A stretch of DNA of 64,000 nucleotides. Source: Nocardia panacis. Lineage in GTDB: Bacteria; Actinomycetota; Actinomycetes; Mycobacteriales; Mycobacteriaceae. The position numbers were made by a program, and so were the translations under genes. Under the pieces are notes generated by a model. It had not been told where the DNA came from. It made no database searches and saw only the letters and a list, made by a program, of their open reading frames with translations. This document shows, one piece after another, positions 9,373 to 17,869 of this stretch (within the stretch, counting starts at the first letter, position 1; the number at the start of each line of letters is the position of its first letter). Where the stretch lies: positions 124,001 to 188,000 of the forward strand of contig NZ_QZFU01000019.1 of NCBI RefSeq assembly GCF_003598715.1, in the 5' to 3' direction.

Positions 9373-9768
9373 TCAGGACAGCAGACGCATGCCACACCGC
9401 CGCGCGGCCCTGTCGTCGAAGGTGACCGTGACATCGCAGCCCGCCTCGCGCCCCAACTGCTCGATGAGGGCGTCCGGGAAGTCCGCACCCCGGTCGAGCG
9501 CTCGCCCGAGCGCGTGCCGCACCGCCTCCGCGCGCTCGACCACGATCTCCGTGGCGTCGAGCAGGCCGAGCAGGATCTCGGCGACCGTCTCGACCTCCTG
9601 CCGGTAGCCCCGCCGCAGCACCCAGTGGACCTCCGCGAGGGCGAGCACGGTCACATAGCCGGGGCTGGTTTCGCTGAGCCCCTCGATCACCTGGTTGGCG
9701 CGCGCGGACTGTTCCGGATGATCCTGGGTGAAGTAGCGAATCAGGACGTTGGTGTCGAGTCCGATCAC
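9373..9768 (-). CDS. vapC: PIN-domain ribonuclease toxin (VapC type)
   Basis: A 131-residue PIN-domain protein, predicted to be a Mg2+-dependent RNase that cleaves specific RNAs when free of its antitoxin. The acidic residues of the active site are visible: Asp5 in IGLDTNVLIR, Glu in LALAEVHWVL, the Asp residues of GADFPDALIE, and TFDD near the C-terminus. The GTG at 9768 overlaps the stop of the antitoxin gene, the usual tight coupling of these pairs. An upstream ATG would extend it into the antitoxin with non-family residues and is not preferred. Target RNA is unknown. Confidence 0.88.
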   Translation of the reverse strand: MIGLDTNVLIRYFTQDHPEQSARANQVIEGLSETSPGYVTVLALAEVHWVLRRGYRQEVETVAEILLGLLDATEIVVERAEAVRHALGRALDRGADFPDALIEQLGREAGCDVTVTFDDRAARRCGMRLLS

Positions 9769-10019
9769 GGCCGCGGTCCTTCGAACCCCTCGAAGCTGCC
9801 CTCGGCAATGGCCGCGTCCATCTGCGCGAGTGTGATCGGCGGGCCGTCCCACCGGACAATCCCCTTGAGCGCCTTGATCGTTCGATTCTCCGGGACGAGT
9901 TCGTAGGTGCCCGCGCCGGTCGGCACGAAGGCGACTCGAACACCCGCCCGCAGACCCATGGCCGCGCGCACGTCGACCGGGATGGTGATTTGCCCCTTGC
10001 TCGTCATGGTCGCTGTCAC
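9765..10019 (-). CDS. vapB: AbrB/SpoVT-type antitoxin (VapB)
   Basis: An 84-residue antitoxin. The swapped-hairpin AbrB domain is at the N-terminus (MTSKGQITIPVDVRAAMGLRAGVRVAF) and would bind DNA as a dimer. The C-terminal tail (WDGPPITLAQMDAAIAEGSFEG) would wrap the toxin. The GTG at 10019 is preceded by an excellent Shine-Dalgarno (GGGGGAGGG, 4 to 6 nt away), which decides this start against longer frames. Its stop overlaps the vapC start. By analogy with the family, the VapBC complex probably represses its own promoter. Confidence 0.87.
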   Translation of the reverse strand: MTATMTSKGQITIPVDVRAAMGLRAGVRVAFVPTGAGTYELVPENRTIKALKGIVRWDGPPITLAQMDAAIAEGSFEGFEGPRP

Positions 10020-10243
10020 GACCCTCCCCCTTGCTGTGTCGGCCGACTTCTCGGATGCGGCGGTGTGGGCCGCGTTTTTCCCGGACTCTTCGCTACCGGA
10101 CTCTGCTTTCCCGGATCTACCGCTCATCTCATCCGCCCAAGTCGCATACCGGGTGCGCGGCCCGCACCGGCTCCTACTCGCTCACGCCTACCTCGCCACG
10201 CCCGGATCCGCCTGTCTTGACGGACAGCCCGCCTCGGTAGACT

Positions 10244-10296
10244 CCCTTACCCACAAATCCCTTACTCCGCAATCAAGTCCTTACACGAGGGTAAGG
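10244..10296. repeat. CCTTAC direct repeats with an inverted copy
   Basis: CCCTTAC occurs at 10244-10250 and 10259-10265 and TCCTTAC at 10278-10284. GGGTAAGG (10289-10296) is the exact reverse complement of CCTTACCC at 10245-10252. The block lies between cobQ and vapBC, about 225 bp upstream of vapB. It could be an operator cluster or part of a weak cobQ terminator. Confidence 0.35.
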
Positions 10297-10312
10297 CGGC
10301 CAGAACAGCTCG

Positions 10313-11851
10313 TCAACCCTGCAAATACGTGGTCGACAGGGTCGGCAATCCAACGGCGGGACCATTGGCGATCAGCGAGGTAAGGCGACCGAAGTCGAGG
10401 TGCTGTTCGACCAGATCGGCCAGCAGATCCAGTTGGGCGGCGCGGACGTCCGCGACCGAGGTGTCGGGCGCCGGGCGGAAGCCGGTGCGGCCCGCGCGGC
10501 CCGCGACTTCGGTCAGCCAGGCTCGGCGCAGGTCGTCGGATTCGAGCAGGCCGTGCAGGTGGGTGCCCCAGAGGGCGCGGTGCGCACTGCCCTCCGACTC
10601 GCCCTCGACGCTCAGCCAGGCCGGATCACCACTGCGGGTGACGCGACCGTGGTGAATCTCATAGCCGTGCAACGGAATTCCCGCCACCACACCCGCGTGT
10701 CCGCGACCGGCGCTGCGCCGCAGCAGTTTCGGCTCGGCGAAGGCGATATCGAGGTCGAGCAGGCCGAGTCCGGGGACCGCGCCCGCACCGGATTCGATCG
10801 GGTCGTCTATGCGCGCGCCGAGCATCTGGTAGCCGCCGCAGATGCCGAGGATCGGGCGACCCGCCGCGGCGCGGGCAACGAGAGCGTCGGCGATTCCATT
10901 GCGGCGCAACCATTCCAGATCCGAGACGGTCGCCTTGCTGCCCGGTAGCACCACCAGATCCGCCTCGGCCAGCCGGGACGGCTCGTCCACCCAGCGCACC
11001 GCGACACCCGGTTCACAGGCCAGCGCCTCCACATCGGTCGAGTTGGAGATACGCGGCAGGCGTATCGCCGCGACGGTCAGCCACTCGGATCCGACGGGCG
11101 GGCGGGGGCGGCCGACGGCGGCGTCGGCGCGGGTGCTCAGGGAGTCCTCCGCATCGATCCAGAGATCCTCGACGTAGGGCAGTACGCCGAGGGTGGGGCG
11201 TCCGGTCAGTTCGGTGAGCCGGTCGAGCCCTGGTCGCAGCAGCGCGGGATCGCCGCGGAACTTGTTGACGATGAACCCGCTGATAAACCGCTGATCCGCA
11301 GGATCGAGCACGGCCAGCGTTCCGAAAAGGTGGGCCAGCACACCGCCCCGGTCGATATCGCCCACCACGAGCACCGGCAGCTCCGCCGCCTCCGCCAGGC
11401 CCAGATTCGCCAGATCGGTTGCCCGCAGGTTGATCTCGGCGGGCGAACCCGCACCCTCGCACAGCACCACGTCGAATTCGGCACGCAGCCCGGCCAATTC
11501 GGCCGCTACCACCTCGCGCAGTTCACGACGGTGTCGGAAGTAGTCGCGCGCGCCGACCGTACCGACCGCCTGTCCGCGCACCACCAGTTGCGAACGCCGG
11601 TCGCTGCCCGGCTTGAGCAGCACCGGATTGAAGCGCACGCTCGGTTCCAGGCCGCATGCCTGCGCCTGCAATGCCTGGGCGCGGCCGATCTCCCCGCCGT
11701 CGAGGGTCACCACCGAGTTGTTGGACATGTTCTGCGCCTTGAACGGCGCGACCCGCACCCCTTTTCGCGCCAGCATGCGGCAGAGTCCGGCCACCACAAC
11801 GCTTTTCCCGGCGTCGGAGGTGGTGCCCGCGATGAGCAGTGCGCCCCGCAT
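10313..11851 (-). CDS. cobQ: Adenosylcobyric acid synthase
   Basis: CobQ amidates carboxylates b, d, e and g of adenosylcobyrinic acid a,c-diamide with glutamine and ATP. The 512-residue protein has an N-terminal DTBS-like domain ([21 protein letters not shown] and [12 protein letters not shown]). The C-terminal amidotransferase domain has its Cys in [12 protein letters not shown] and a His in [11 protein letters not shown]. The ATG at 11851 shares a base with the map stop codon, so the genes are translationally coupled, and 23 extra residues from an upstream ATG are rejected. It lies apart from the cobB-cobO cluster but belongs to the same pathway. Confidence 0.95.
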   Translation of the reverse strand: MRGALLIAGTTSDAGKSVVVAGLCRMLARKGVRVAPFKAQNMSNNSVVTLDGGEIGRAQALQAQACGLEPSVRFNPVLLKPGSDRRSQLVVRGQAVGTVGARDYFRHRRELREVVAAELAGLRAEFDVVLCEGAGSPAEINLRATDLANLGLAEAAELPVLVVGDIDRGGVLAHLFGTLAVLDPADQRFISGFIVNKFRGDPALLRPGLDRLTELTGRPTLGVLPYVEDLWIDAEDSLSTRADAAVGRPRPPVGSEWLTVAAIRLPRISNSTDVEALACEPGVAVRWVDEPSRLAEADLVVLPGSKATVSDLEWLRRNGIADALVARAAAGRPILGICGGYQMLGARIDDPIESGAGAVPGLGLLDLDIAFAEPKLLRRSAGRGHAGVVAGIPLHGYEIHHGRVTRSGDPAWLSVEGESEGSAHRALWGTHLHGLLESDDLRRAWLTEVAGRAGRTGFRPAPDTSVADVRAAQLDLLADLVEQHLDFGRLTSLIANGPAVGLPTLSTTYLQG

Positions 11852-12714
11852 CAGGGCAGGGTGAGGATTTCGGCTCCGGTCTCGGTGACCACCAGGGTGT
11901 GCTCGAATTGCGCGGTCCACTTGCGGTCCTTGGTGACCACGGTCCAGCCGTCGTCCCAGATCTTGTAGTCGATTCCGCCGAGATTGATCATCGGTTCGAT
12001 GGTGAAGGTCATTCCCGGTTCGATGACCGTCTCCACGGCGGGCTGGTCGTAGTGCAGCACCACCAGGCCGCTGTGGAAGGTGGGACCGACACCGTGGCCG
12101 GTGAAGTCGCGCACGACGCCGTAGCCGAAGCGGTTGGCGTAGGACTCGATGACGCGGCCGATCACATTGAGCGCGCGGCCGGGGCGCACCGCCTTGATGG
12201 CGCGCAGGGTGGCCTCCTCGGTGCGCTCGACCAGCAGGCGCACCTCCTCCTCGACATCGCCCGCGAGGTAGGTCTTGTTGGTGTCGCCGTGCACACCGTC
12301 GATGTAGGCGGTGACATCGATATTGACGATATCGCCGTCCTCGATCACCGTCGAGTCCGGAATCCCGTGGCAGATCACCTCATTGAGCGAGGTGCAGCAC
12401 GATTTCGGAAATCCTTTGTAGCCCAGGGTCGACGGGTACGCTCCGTGATCGCAGAGGTACTCGTGCGCGACCCGATCGAGTTCATCGGTCGTGACCCCCG
12501 GCGCGACAGCCTTCCCGGCCTCCTCGAGCGCCCGCGCGGCGATCCGACTCGCCACCCGCATCTTCTCGATGGTCTCCGCCGTCTGCACCCAGGGCTCCCG
12601 CCCCTCGTTCGCAGTCTTCTTCCACGCGTACTCGGGCCGCTCGATCGACCGAGGCACCTCACGAATGGGCGACTGTGTACCGGGAACAAGCGGTTTGCGG
12701 GTGCGCACAGACAT
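11851..12714 (-). CDS. map: Methionine aminopeptidase type I (MapB-like)
   Basis: This enzyme removes the initiator Met from nascent proteins. The 287-residue form has the N-terminal extension typical of actinobacterial MapB (Rv2861c), including the proline-rich [14 protein letters not shown]. The five metal ligands are visible: Asp in VNIDVTAY, Asp in HGDTNKTY, His in [11 protein letters not shown], Glu in FTIEPMI and Glu in QFEHTLVV. The ATG at 12714 is preferred to one 35 codons upstream because TACTCT ends 6 nt before it. It overlaps cobQ by 1 bp. Confidence 0.95.
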   Translation of the reverse strand: MSVRTRKPLVPGTQSPIREVPRSIERPEYAWKKTANEGREPWVQTAETIEKMRVASRIAARALEEAGKAVAPGVTTDELDRVAHEYLCDHGAYPSTLGYKGFPKSCCTSLNEVICHGIPDSTVIEDGDIVNIDVTAYIDGVHGDTNKTYLAGDVEEEVRLLVERTEEATLRAIKAVRPGRALNVIGRVIESYANRFGYGVVRDFTGHGVGPTFHSGLVVLHYDQPAVETVIEPGMTFTIEPMINLGGIDYKIWDDGWTVVTKDRKWTAQFEHTLVVTETGAEILTLP

Positions 12715-12720
12715 ATCGAC

Positions 12721-12726
12721 AGAGTA
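12721..12726 (-). promoter_or_regulatory. Putative leaderless -10 for map
   Basis: TACTCT on the minus strand ends 6 nt before the map ATG at 12714. No Shine-Dalgarno is visible in the interval. Confidence 0.4.
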
Positions 12727-12844
12727 GTAGGACCGACCGCACGTTCCGACGCCGGTCCGAGTCGTCTCGGCCCGGCGACCATGGAGTTCCGAAGAACGAA
12801 CTACAAGCCGAAAAGCCACCGATGCGACGATGCTAGTCGCATAG

Positions 12845-12850
12845 TAGGCT
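12845..12850 (+). promoter_or_regulatory. Putative leaderless -10 for the Fic gene
   Basis: TAGGCT ends 7 nt before the ATG at 12858, the same geometry as at several other starts in the window. Confidence 0.4.
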
Positions 12851-12857
12851 CGTAGCC

Positions 12858-13991
12858 ATGCTGTATCGCACTCCGGATCTCGACGCGCAGGATGAAAAGG
12901 TCTTGTCGGAGATCGAGGACTTCCGGAATCGGTTGTCCTATCTCGTCGGCGAGCCGCAACGCTGGGATCGGCCGCTGCGGCGCAATCTCGTGGCTCGAGC
13001 GATCGTCGGTTCCAACACGATCGAGGGGTACACGATCAGCCTGAACGATGCCGAATCGCTGGTGGCCGGATCGGAGTCGTTATCCGTCGAATCCGATGAC
13101 ACGGCATTGGCCGCCGTCGCGGGCTATCACGAAGCCCTGACGTATGTGCAGCAAAGCGCGCATTCCGAGAACTTCGCCTACGAACAAATGTTGCTGTCGG
13201 CCCTGCATTTCATGATGCTGCGGCACCGACTCGACAAGTGGCCGGGTCGCTACCGCGGCGGCGGGATCATGGTGACCGGCGGACGCCACCGCCCACCCGC
13301 CTACATCGGTCCCGAAGCACCGCGGGTCCCGGAACTGATGGCCGAATTGGTGGCATGGTTGCAGAACGCCGATGGGGACCGCCCGGCCTACGTTCGCGCG
13401 GCGATGGCGCATCTCAATCTGGTGAGCATCCATCCGTGGCGAGACGGCAACGGTCGAATGGCCCGCTGCCTGCACACTCTGGTGCTCGCGCGCAATCAGG
13501 TGCTCGCACCGGAGTTCTCTTCGATCGAGGAATGGCTCGGCGCGAGCACCATGAACACCGCCGAGTACTACTCGGCTCTCTCGCGCGTCCAGGGTGGTTC
13601 ATATCTGCCGGAGCGCGACACCCATGAATGGGTGCGATTCTGCCTGCGGGCACACCATTTACAGGCCCAAGTCGTCGACCAGCGGGTTCGCACAGCGAAC
13701 ACCCTGTGGCACAAGGCAATCGAGCTGACCTCCGAATTCGGTCTGCACGAGCGCACCGCCATCGCCCTGTTCGCGGCCGCCGAGGGCAACCTTCGCCGCG
13801 CCACCTACGCACTCGATGAGGATCTGACCCGCGACCAGGCCCTGCGCGATCTGAATCTGCTCCAGCGGCTCCAACTCATCCAGACAGCAGGCACCGGAGT
13901 TCGGCGCCACTACCTGGCCACCGGACGGTGGCGGGACACAGTCCAGCAGTTGCAGGCACAGGCCGAGGTGCTACGCGAGCCGTACCGGTAG
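12858..13991 (+). CDS. Fic-domain protein (AMPylase) with N-terminal inhibitory motif
   Basis: A 377-residue Fic protein. The active-site loop is intact at residues 192-200 (HPWRDGNGR), so transfer of AMP to a target hydroxyl is expected. The class II autoinhibitory motif is present upstream as SNTIEG, with Glu56 positioned to block ATP binding, so the enzyme is probably held inactive until triggered. An N-terminal Fic_N-like helical region precedes it. A C-terminal winged-helix-like region (residues 300-370) ends in [10 protein letters not shown]. No antitoxin gene is adjacent, as expected when inhibition is internal. The target is unknown. Confidence 0.9.
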   Translation: MLYRTPDLDAQDEKVLSEIEDFRNRLSYLVGEPQRWDRPLRRNLVARAIVGSNTIEGYTISLNDAESLVAGSESLSVESDDTALAAVAGYHEALTYVQQSAHSENFAYEQMLLSALHFMMLRHRLDKWPGRYRGGGIMVTGGRHRPPAYIGPEAPRVPELMAELVAWLQNADGDRPAYVRAAMAHLNLVSIHPWRDGNGRMARCLHTLVLARNQVLAPEFSSIEEWLGASTMNTAEYYSALSRVQGGSYLPERDTHEWVRFCLRAHHLQAQVVDQRVRTANTLWHKAIELTSEFGLHERTAIALFAAAEGNLRRATYALDEDLTRDQALRDLNLLQRLQLIQTAGTGVRRHYLATGRWRDTVQQLQAQAEVLREPYR

Positions 13992-14102
13992 GGCTCCACC
14001 AGGAACTCGGCGATGGCAGGAAAAGGCGCCGCGCACAACCGAATTGCCCGGCAAGGCAGGTCGCGTAGGACCATTCGTCCTGCGGCACAGCACAAGCGGA
14101 CA

Positions 14103-14843
14103 CTACGAGCGGGGCAGGGTGTCTCTGGTGAGCATTGCTTCGAAGGCGATGCGGTCGCCTCGGTAGAGGGAGCGGACGCGTTCGACGGGGTGGCCGTGTT
14201 GGTCGATGCTGCGGCGGTGGAGTAGGAGCAGTGGGAGGGCGGTGGTGCACTCGAGTAGGGCGGCTTCGCGGGGGGAGGCGAGGACGGTTTCGATGCGTTC
14301 GGTGGCGTGACCGAGGACGGCGCCCAAGGCGGCCATGGCGGCGTAGAGGGAGGTGGTGGGGTCGTAGGTGTCGCGAAGAACGCCGAAGCGGTCCAGGCGC
14401 AGGAAGGTGCTTTCCAGGCCGATGCGCTCGCCGTCGGCCAGCAGGACGCGCTCCAGATGCATGACGGGCGTGCCGACGGGGACCTCGAGGTCGCGGGCGG
14501 TGTCGGCGTCGGCGGGGACGTCGTCCCAGCCGACCAGTATGCGGCCGGGCAGCAGCCCGTAACTGAGCGCGTTCTGGGTATAGGAACGCAGCGACAGCGG
14601 CTGCACGAGTTTGGGTCGGGAGACCACGGTGCCCCGGCCCTGGCGGCGAATCCGCCCTTCCACCAACAGATCTCGCAGTGCCTGACGCACCGTCTCGCGG
14701 GCCACCGCGAAGCGGACGGCCAGGTCGCGCTCCGAGGGCACCGGATCGCCCTCCGCCAACTCGGCCAGGATGCGCTCGAGTTCGGTGCGCACCACATAGG
14801 ACTTCGGCAGCCTTCCCGCACTCGCCAGATCCGTCGCCTCCAT
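14103..14843 (-). CDS. GntR/HutC-family regulator of the phosphonate locus
   Basis: A 246-residue regulator with an N-terminal winged helix-turn-helix (VPSERDLAVRFAVARETVRQALRDLL, about residues 35-60) and a C-terminal UTRA ligand-binding domain beginning near residue 75. It is transcribed away from the FAD oxidoreductase gene. A TGGTCTATACCA palindrome lies 21 bp upstream of its own start and TGGTCTAGACCA just upstream of the divergent gene. It therefore probably represses both directions until it binds a phosphonate-derived ligand. PhnF-type regulators of the same family control phosphonate genes in other bacteria. Confidence 0.87.
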   Translation of the reverse strand: MEATDLASAGRLPKSYVVRTELERILAELAEGDPVPSERDLAVRFAVARETVRQALRDLLVEGRIRRQGRGTVVSRPKLVQPLSLRSYTQNALSYGLLPGRILVGWDDVPADADTARDLEVPVGTPVMHLERVLLADGERIGLESTFLRLDRFGVLRDTYDPTTSLYAAMAALGAVLGHATERIETVLASPREAALLECTTALPLLLLHRRSIDQHGHPVERVRSLYRGDRIAFEAMLTRDTLPRS

Positions 14844-14863
14844 GCGGTCAGCCTACCGGCAAA

Positions 14864-14875
14864 TGGTCTATACCA
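14864..14875. promoter_or_regulatory. GntR operator candidate 1 (TGGTCTATACCA)
   Basis: A 12-bp inverted repeat that is near-perfect (TGGT/ACCA arms, one central mismatch). It lies 21 bp upstream of the GntR start and so is suited to autoregulation. Confidence 0.6.
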
Positions 14876-14910
14876 ATTGTTCACCGGGCGTTCAGTGCCG
14901 AAACACCCGT

Positions 14911-14922
14911 TGGTCTAGACCA
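14911..14922. promoter_or_regulatory. GntR operator candidate 2 (TGGTCTAGACCA)
   Basis: A perfect 12-bp palindrome ending 9 bp before the ATG at 14932 of the FAD oxidoreductase gene. It resembles site 1 at all but one position and fits the TGGT-N-ACCA style of HutC-type operators. Confidence 0.65.
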
Positions 14923-14931
14923 TTGACCACC

Positions 14932-16068
14932 ATGGCCGACATGCGTTTGGTCATCATCGGCGGAGGCATTCTCGGCACCGCGCACGCGCTCGCCGCCATC
15001 GACAGGGGACACGAGGTCGTCCAACTCGAACGGGAGCCGGAGGCGCGCGGCGCCACGGTGCGCAACTTCGGCCTGGTGTGGGTCTCGGGCCGCGCGCCGG
15101 GCGAACTCGACTTGACGCTGCGCTCGCGGGAACTGTGGGAGGAGATCGGCGGCCGGGTCGCAGGCGTCGGCTTCCGACCGACCGGATCGATCACGCTGGT
15201 GCGCACCGCCGCCGAACTCGCCGTCGCCGAATCGGCCGCACGCTCGGACACCGCCGCCGCCCGCGGCTTGCAACTGCTCGAACCGGATGCGGTGCGCGCA
15301 CTCAATCCCGCACTGCGTGGCGAATTCCTTGCCGGGCTGCACTGTTCGCGCGATGCGGCCGTCGAATCCCGCCGGGCGCTGCCCGCGCTGCGCGCGCACA
15401 TGGCGGCCACCGGCCGCTACACCTTCCACGCGGGCACCGAGGCGCGTTCGGTCGCCGACACCGGATCGGGCGCGGTGGTCACCGACGACCAGGATCGCCG
15501 CCACGCGGCCGACCTGGTGTTGCACTGCCCCGGCGCGGCGCACTCCGGTCTGACCCGCGAACTCGTCGGGCAGATCCCGGTGCGCCGGGTCCGGCTCCAG
15601 ATGATGCAGACCGCGCCGCTCGACGAACCGCTCACCACCGCCATCGCCGATGGCGACAGCTTCCGCTACTACCCCGGCTTCGCGGGCGCGGAGGTGGACG
15701 CGCTCAATCGCGAGCAGTCGCAGGCGGCGACCGCCGCCGAACACCGCATGCAGTTGCTGTGCGTGCAGCGCCTGCACGGCGGCCTAACCATCGGCGACAC
15801 CCACGAATACACCGAACCCTTCGCCTTCGACGTGGACGAAGCGCCCTATGACCACTTGAGGGCTGTCACCGAGACACTGCTCGGCCGTGCACTGCCGCCG
15901 GTGGTGCGGCGCTGGGCGGGCGTCTACAGCCAGAGCGTCGATCCCGCGGCGATCGTCACCAGAGCGCCCGCCTCCGAACACATCTGGGTGATCACCGGGC
16001 CGGGCGGCCGGGGTATGACCCTGGGTCCCGCGCTCGGCGCGCAAACCGCCGACCTGCTGAACCTGTGA
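14932..16068 (+). CDS. FAD-dependent oxidoreductase of phosphonate loci (TIGR03364-like)
   Basis: A 378-residue flavoprotein of the DAO (glycine/D-amino-acid oxidase) fold. It opens with a Rossmann motif (LVIIGGGILGTAHALAA) and an acidic end of strand 2 (VVQLEREPEARGAT). The C-terminal part carries ITGPGGRGMTLGPALGAQTA. From memory, a FAD-oxidoreductase family coded TIGR03364 occurs beside phosphonatase-like hydrolases, and related enzymes have been reported to oxidise 2-aminoethylphosphonate or its N-methyl form to phosphonoacetaldehyde. That function is inferred here from neighbours. It is followed 10 bp later by the HAD gene. ATG codons at 14932 and 14941 both fit. Confidence 0.85.
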   Translation: MADMRLVIIGGGILGTAHALAAIDRGHEVVQLEREPEARGATVRNFGLVWVSGRAPGELDLTLRSRELWEEIGGRVAGVGFRPTGSITLVRTAAELAVAESAARSDTAAARGLQLLEPDAVRALNPALRGEFLAGLHCSRDAAVESRRALPALRAHMAATGRYTFHAGTEARSVADTGSGAVVTDDQDRRHAADLVLHCPGAAHSGLTRELVGQIPVRRVRLQMMQTAPLDEPLTTAIADGDSFRYYPGFAGAEVDALNREQSQAATAAEHRMQLLCVQRLHGGLTIGDTHEYTEPFAFDVDEAPYDHLRAVTETLLGRALPPVVRRWAGVYSQSVDPAAIVTRAPASEHIWVITGPGGRGMTLGPALGAQTADLLNL

Positions 16069-16078
16069 GGTATCTCCT

Positions 16079-16759
16079 TTGAGCGACAACGCCATTCAAC
16101 TCGCCGTGCTCGATATGGCGGGCACCACCGTCGCCGACGACGGACTGGTCCGACGCGCCTTCGACATCGCGGCCACCGCCGCGGGCATGGCCTCCGAAGG
16201 GCAGGCGCGCGATTCGGCCCGGCAGTACGTGCTCGACACCATGGGCCAGTCCAAGATCACCGTCTTCCGCGCGCTGTTCGAATCCGAAGAACTTGCCCAG
16301 CAAGCGAATCGGGCCTTCGAACACGCCTACGACGATCTGGTCGAGGAGGTGGGGGTGACCCCGATTCCCGGCGCGGCCGAGGCCATCGGCGCGCTGCGCG
16401 CGGCCGGGGTCAAGGTGGCGCTGACCACCGGATTCAGCCGGGGCACTCAGGACCGCCTGCTGAGCGCCCTGGGCTGGCACGAGATCGCCGACCTGACCCT
16501 GTCCCCCGCCGAGGCCGGGCGCGGCCGACCGTATCCGGACCTGATCCTCACCGCGCTGCTGCGCCTGCGCGCCGACGCGGTGTCGCGCATCGCCGTCCTG
16601 GGCGACACCGCCAGCGATGTGGCCAGTGGCGTGGCCGCGGGCGCGGGCATCGTCGCGGGCACGCTGACCGGCGCGCACGACGCCGATCGACTGCGCGCCG
16701 CGGGCGCGACCCACCTCGTCGACTCCATTGTCGATTTCGTCCCCCTCGTACTGTCGTGA
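16079..16759 (+). CDS. Phosphonatase-like HAD hydrolase
   Basis: A 226-residue HAD enzyme resembling phosphonoacetaldehyde hydrolase (PhnX). Motif I is LDMAGTTV, with the nucleophilic Asp at residue 12; motif II lies in LTTGFSR; motif III is LGDTASDVASGV. In the cap domain, VLDTMGQSKITVFRAL places Lys59 where PhnX has the Schiff-base Lys that grips phosphonoacetaldehyde. It would cleave the C-P bond to acetaldehyde and phosphate. The TTG start at 16079 is set by GAGG 8 nt upstream. Its end overlaps the alternative start of the binding-protein gene. Confidence 0.86.
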   Translation: MSDNAIQLAVLDMAGTTVADDGLVRRAFDIAATAAGMASEGQARDSARQYVLDTMGQSKITVFRALFESEELAQQANRAFEHAYDDLVEEVGVTPIPGAAEAIGALRAAGVKVALTTGFSRGTQDRLLSALGWHEIADLTLSPAEAGRGRPYPDLILTALLRLRADAVSRIAVLGDTASDVASGVAAGAGIVAGTLTGAHDADRLRAAGATHLVDSIVDFVPLVLS

Positions 16760-16780
16760 ACCCGCCTGCCCACCGATCCG

Positions 16781-16790
16781 CTAGACCAAC
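16781..16790. promoter_or_regulatory. GntR half-site upstream of the binding-protein gene
   Basis: CTAGACCAAC is the exact reverse complement of GTTGGTCTAG, the left ten bases of the operator region at 14909-14918. It lies 16 bp before the GTG at 16807 and may allow internal control of the transporter genes. Confidence 0.4.
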
Positions 16791-16806
16791 CGAAAGTTGC
16801 AGCAAC

Positions 16807-17868
16807 GTGCGTACTTCCTTCACGCGCCGTCCCCGTGTCCTCGTCAAATCGGCACTGCTGCTGGCGGTCGCCGCCACCGCGGCCTCGTTCACCGCGGCCT
16901 GCGGCGGCACCGGCAGCGGCGGCGCTTCGGGCGCGCAGACCGTCACCGTCTACTCCGCCGATGGATTGGACAGCTGGTACAAGTCCCAGTTCGACAAGTT
17001 CAAGGCCGAGACCGGTATCGCGGTGAATGTCGTCGCCGCCGGTTCGGGCGAGGTCGTCAACCGGGTGGACAAGGAGCAGTCCAACCCGCAGGCGGATGTG
17101 GTGGTGACGCTGCCCCCGTTCATCCAGAAGGCCGACGCCGCAGGGCTTTTGCAGCCGATCGGTGTGGACACCGCCGCCTTCCCCGACGCGGCGAAGGATG
17201 CCAAGGGCCACTACGTCACGCTGGCCGACAACTACCTGAACTTCATCGCGGGATCCTCGGTGGACGCGGGCAAGGTCTCCTGGGACGACCTGTTGAAGCC
17301 GGAATACAAAGGCAAGATCCAGTATTCGACGCCCGGCCAGGCCGGTGACGGCACCGCCGTACTGGTGTTGCTGCAACAGTTGCGCGGCAAGCAGGCCGCA
17401 CTCGATTATCTGAAGCAGTTGCAGGCCAACAATGTCGGCCCGTCCTCCTCGACCGGCAAGTTGCAGCCCAAGGTGGACAAGGGCGAACTGCTCGTCGCCA
17501 ATGGCGATGTCCAGATGAATTCCGAATCCATCAGCAAGGGTTCGAAATTCACTATCTTCTTCCCGGCGGGCGCGGACGGCAAGCGTTCGACCATCGCCGT
17601 TCCCTACGTGATGGGTCTGGCCAAGGGCGCGCCGCATGCCGATGCCGCCAAGAAGCTGATGGCCTATCTGCTGGGCAAGCAGGTGCAGGCCACGCTCGGC
17701 CCCGACGCCTTCGCCGTCTCGGCCCGCACCGACCTGCGCGATTCGGCGGCGGCGAGCGGACCCACCGCCGCGATCAAGGGTGTGGACATCGTGCACCCGG
17801 ATTGGACCAAGGTGCTCGCCGACCTCACCGCCGACGTGGACGCCTACAACAAGGCCATCGGGGGCTGA
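16807..17868 (+). CDS. 2-aminoethylphosphonate-type ABC transporter binding lipoprotein
   Basis: A periplasmic-type solute-binding protein of the iron/AEP (type 2, SBP_bac_6-like) group, 353 aa. The N-terminus is a lipoprotein signal peptide: basic RTSFTRRPR, a hydrophobic stretch, then a lipobox ending in FTAAC, so it should be anchored outside the membrane. The mature part begins TVTVYSADGLDSWYKSQFDKF and contains TPGQAGDGTAVL. GTG at 16807 gives a normal signal peptide and has GAAAG upstream; GTG at 16756, overlapping the HAD stop, would add 17 unlikely residues. It resembles PhnS in role. The ligand is inferred from the adjacent catabolic genes. Confidence 0.85.
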   Translation: MRTSFTRRPRVLVKSALLLAVAATAASFTAACGGTGSGGASGAQTVTVYSADGLDSWYKSQFDKFKAETGIAVNVVAAGSGEVVNRVDKEQSNPQADVVVTLPPFIQKADAAGLLQPIGVDTAAFPDAAKDAKGHYVTLADNYLNFIAGSSVDAGKVSWDDLLKPEYKGKIQYSTPGQAGDGTAVLVLLQQLRGKQAALDYLKQLQANNVGPSSSTGKLQPKVDKGELLVANGDVQMNSESISKGSKFTIFFPAGADGKRSTIAVPYVMGLAKGAPHADAAKKLMAYLLGKQVQATLGPDAFAVSARTDLRDSAAASGPTAAIKGVDIVHPDWTKVLADLTADVDAYNKAIGG

Positions 17869-17869
17869 G

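Noticed and set aside
8775..9488. Longer 237-residue version of the small hydrolase-fold protein
   Set aside because: The extra 50 N-terminal residues are Arg/Ser-rich and overlap the likely end of the vapC region; the ATG at 9338 gives a normal beta-strand start.
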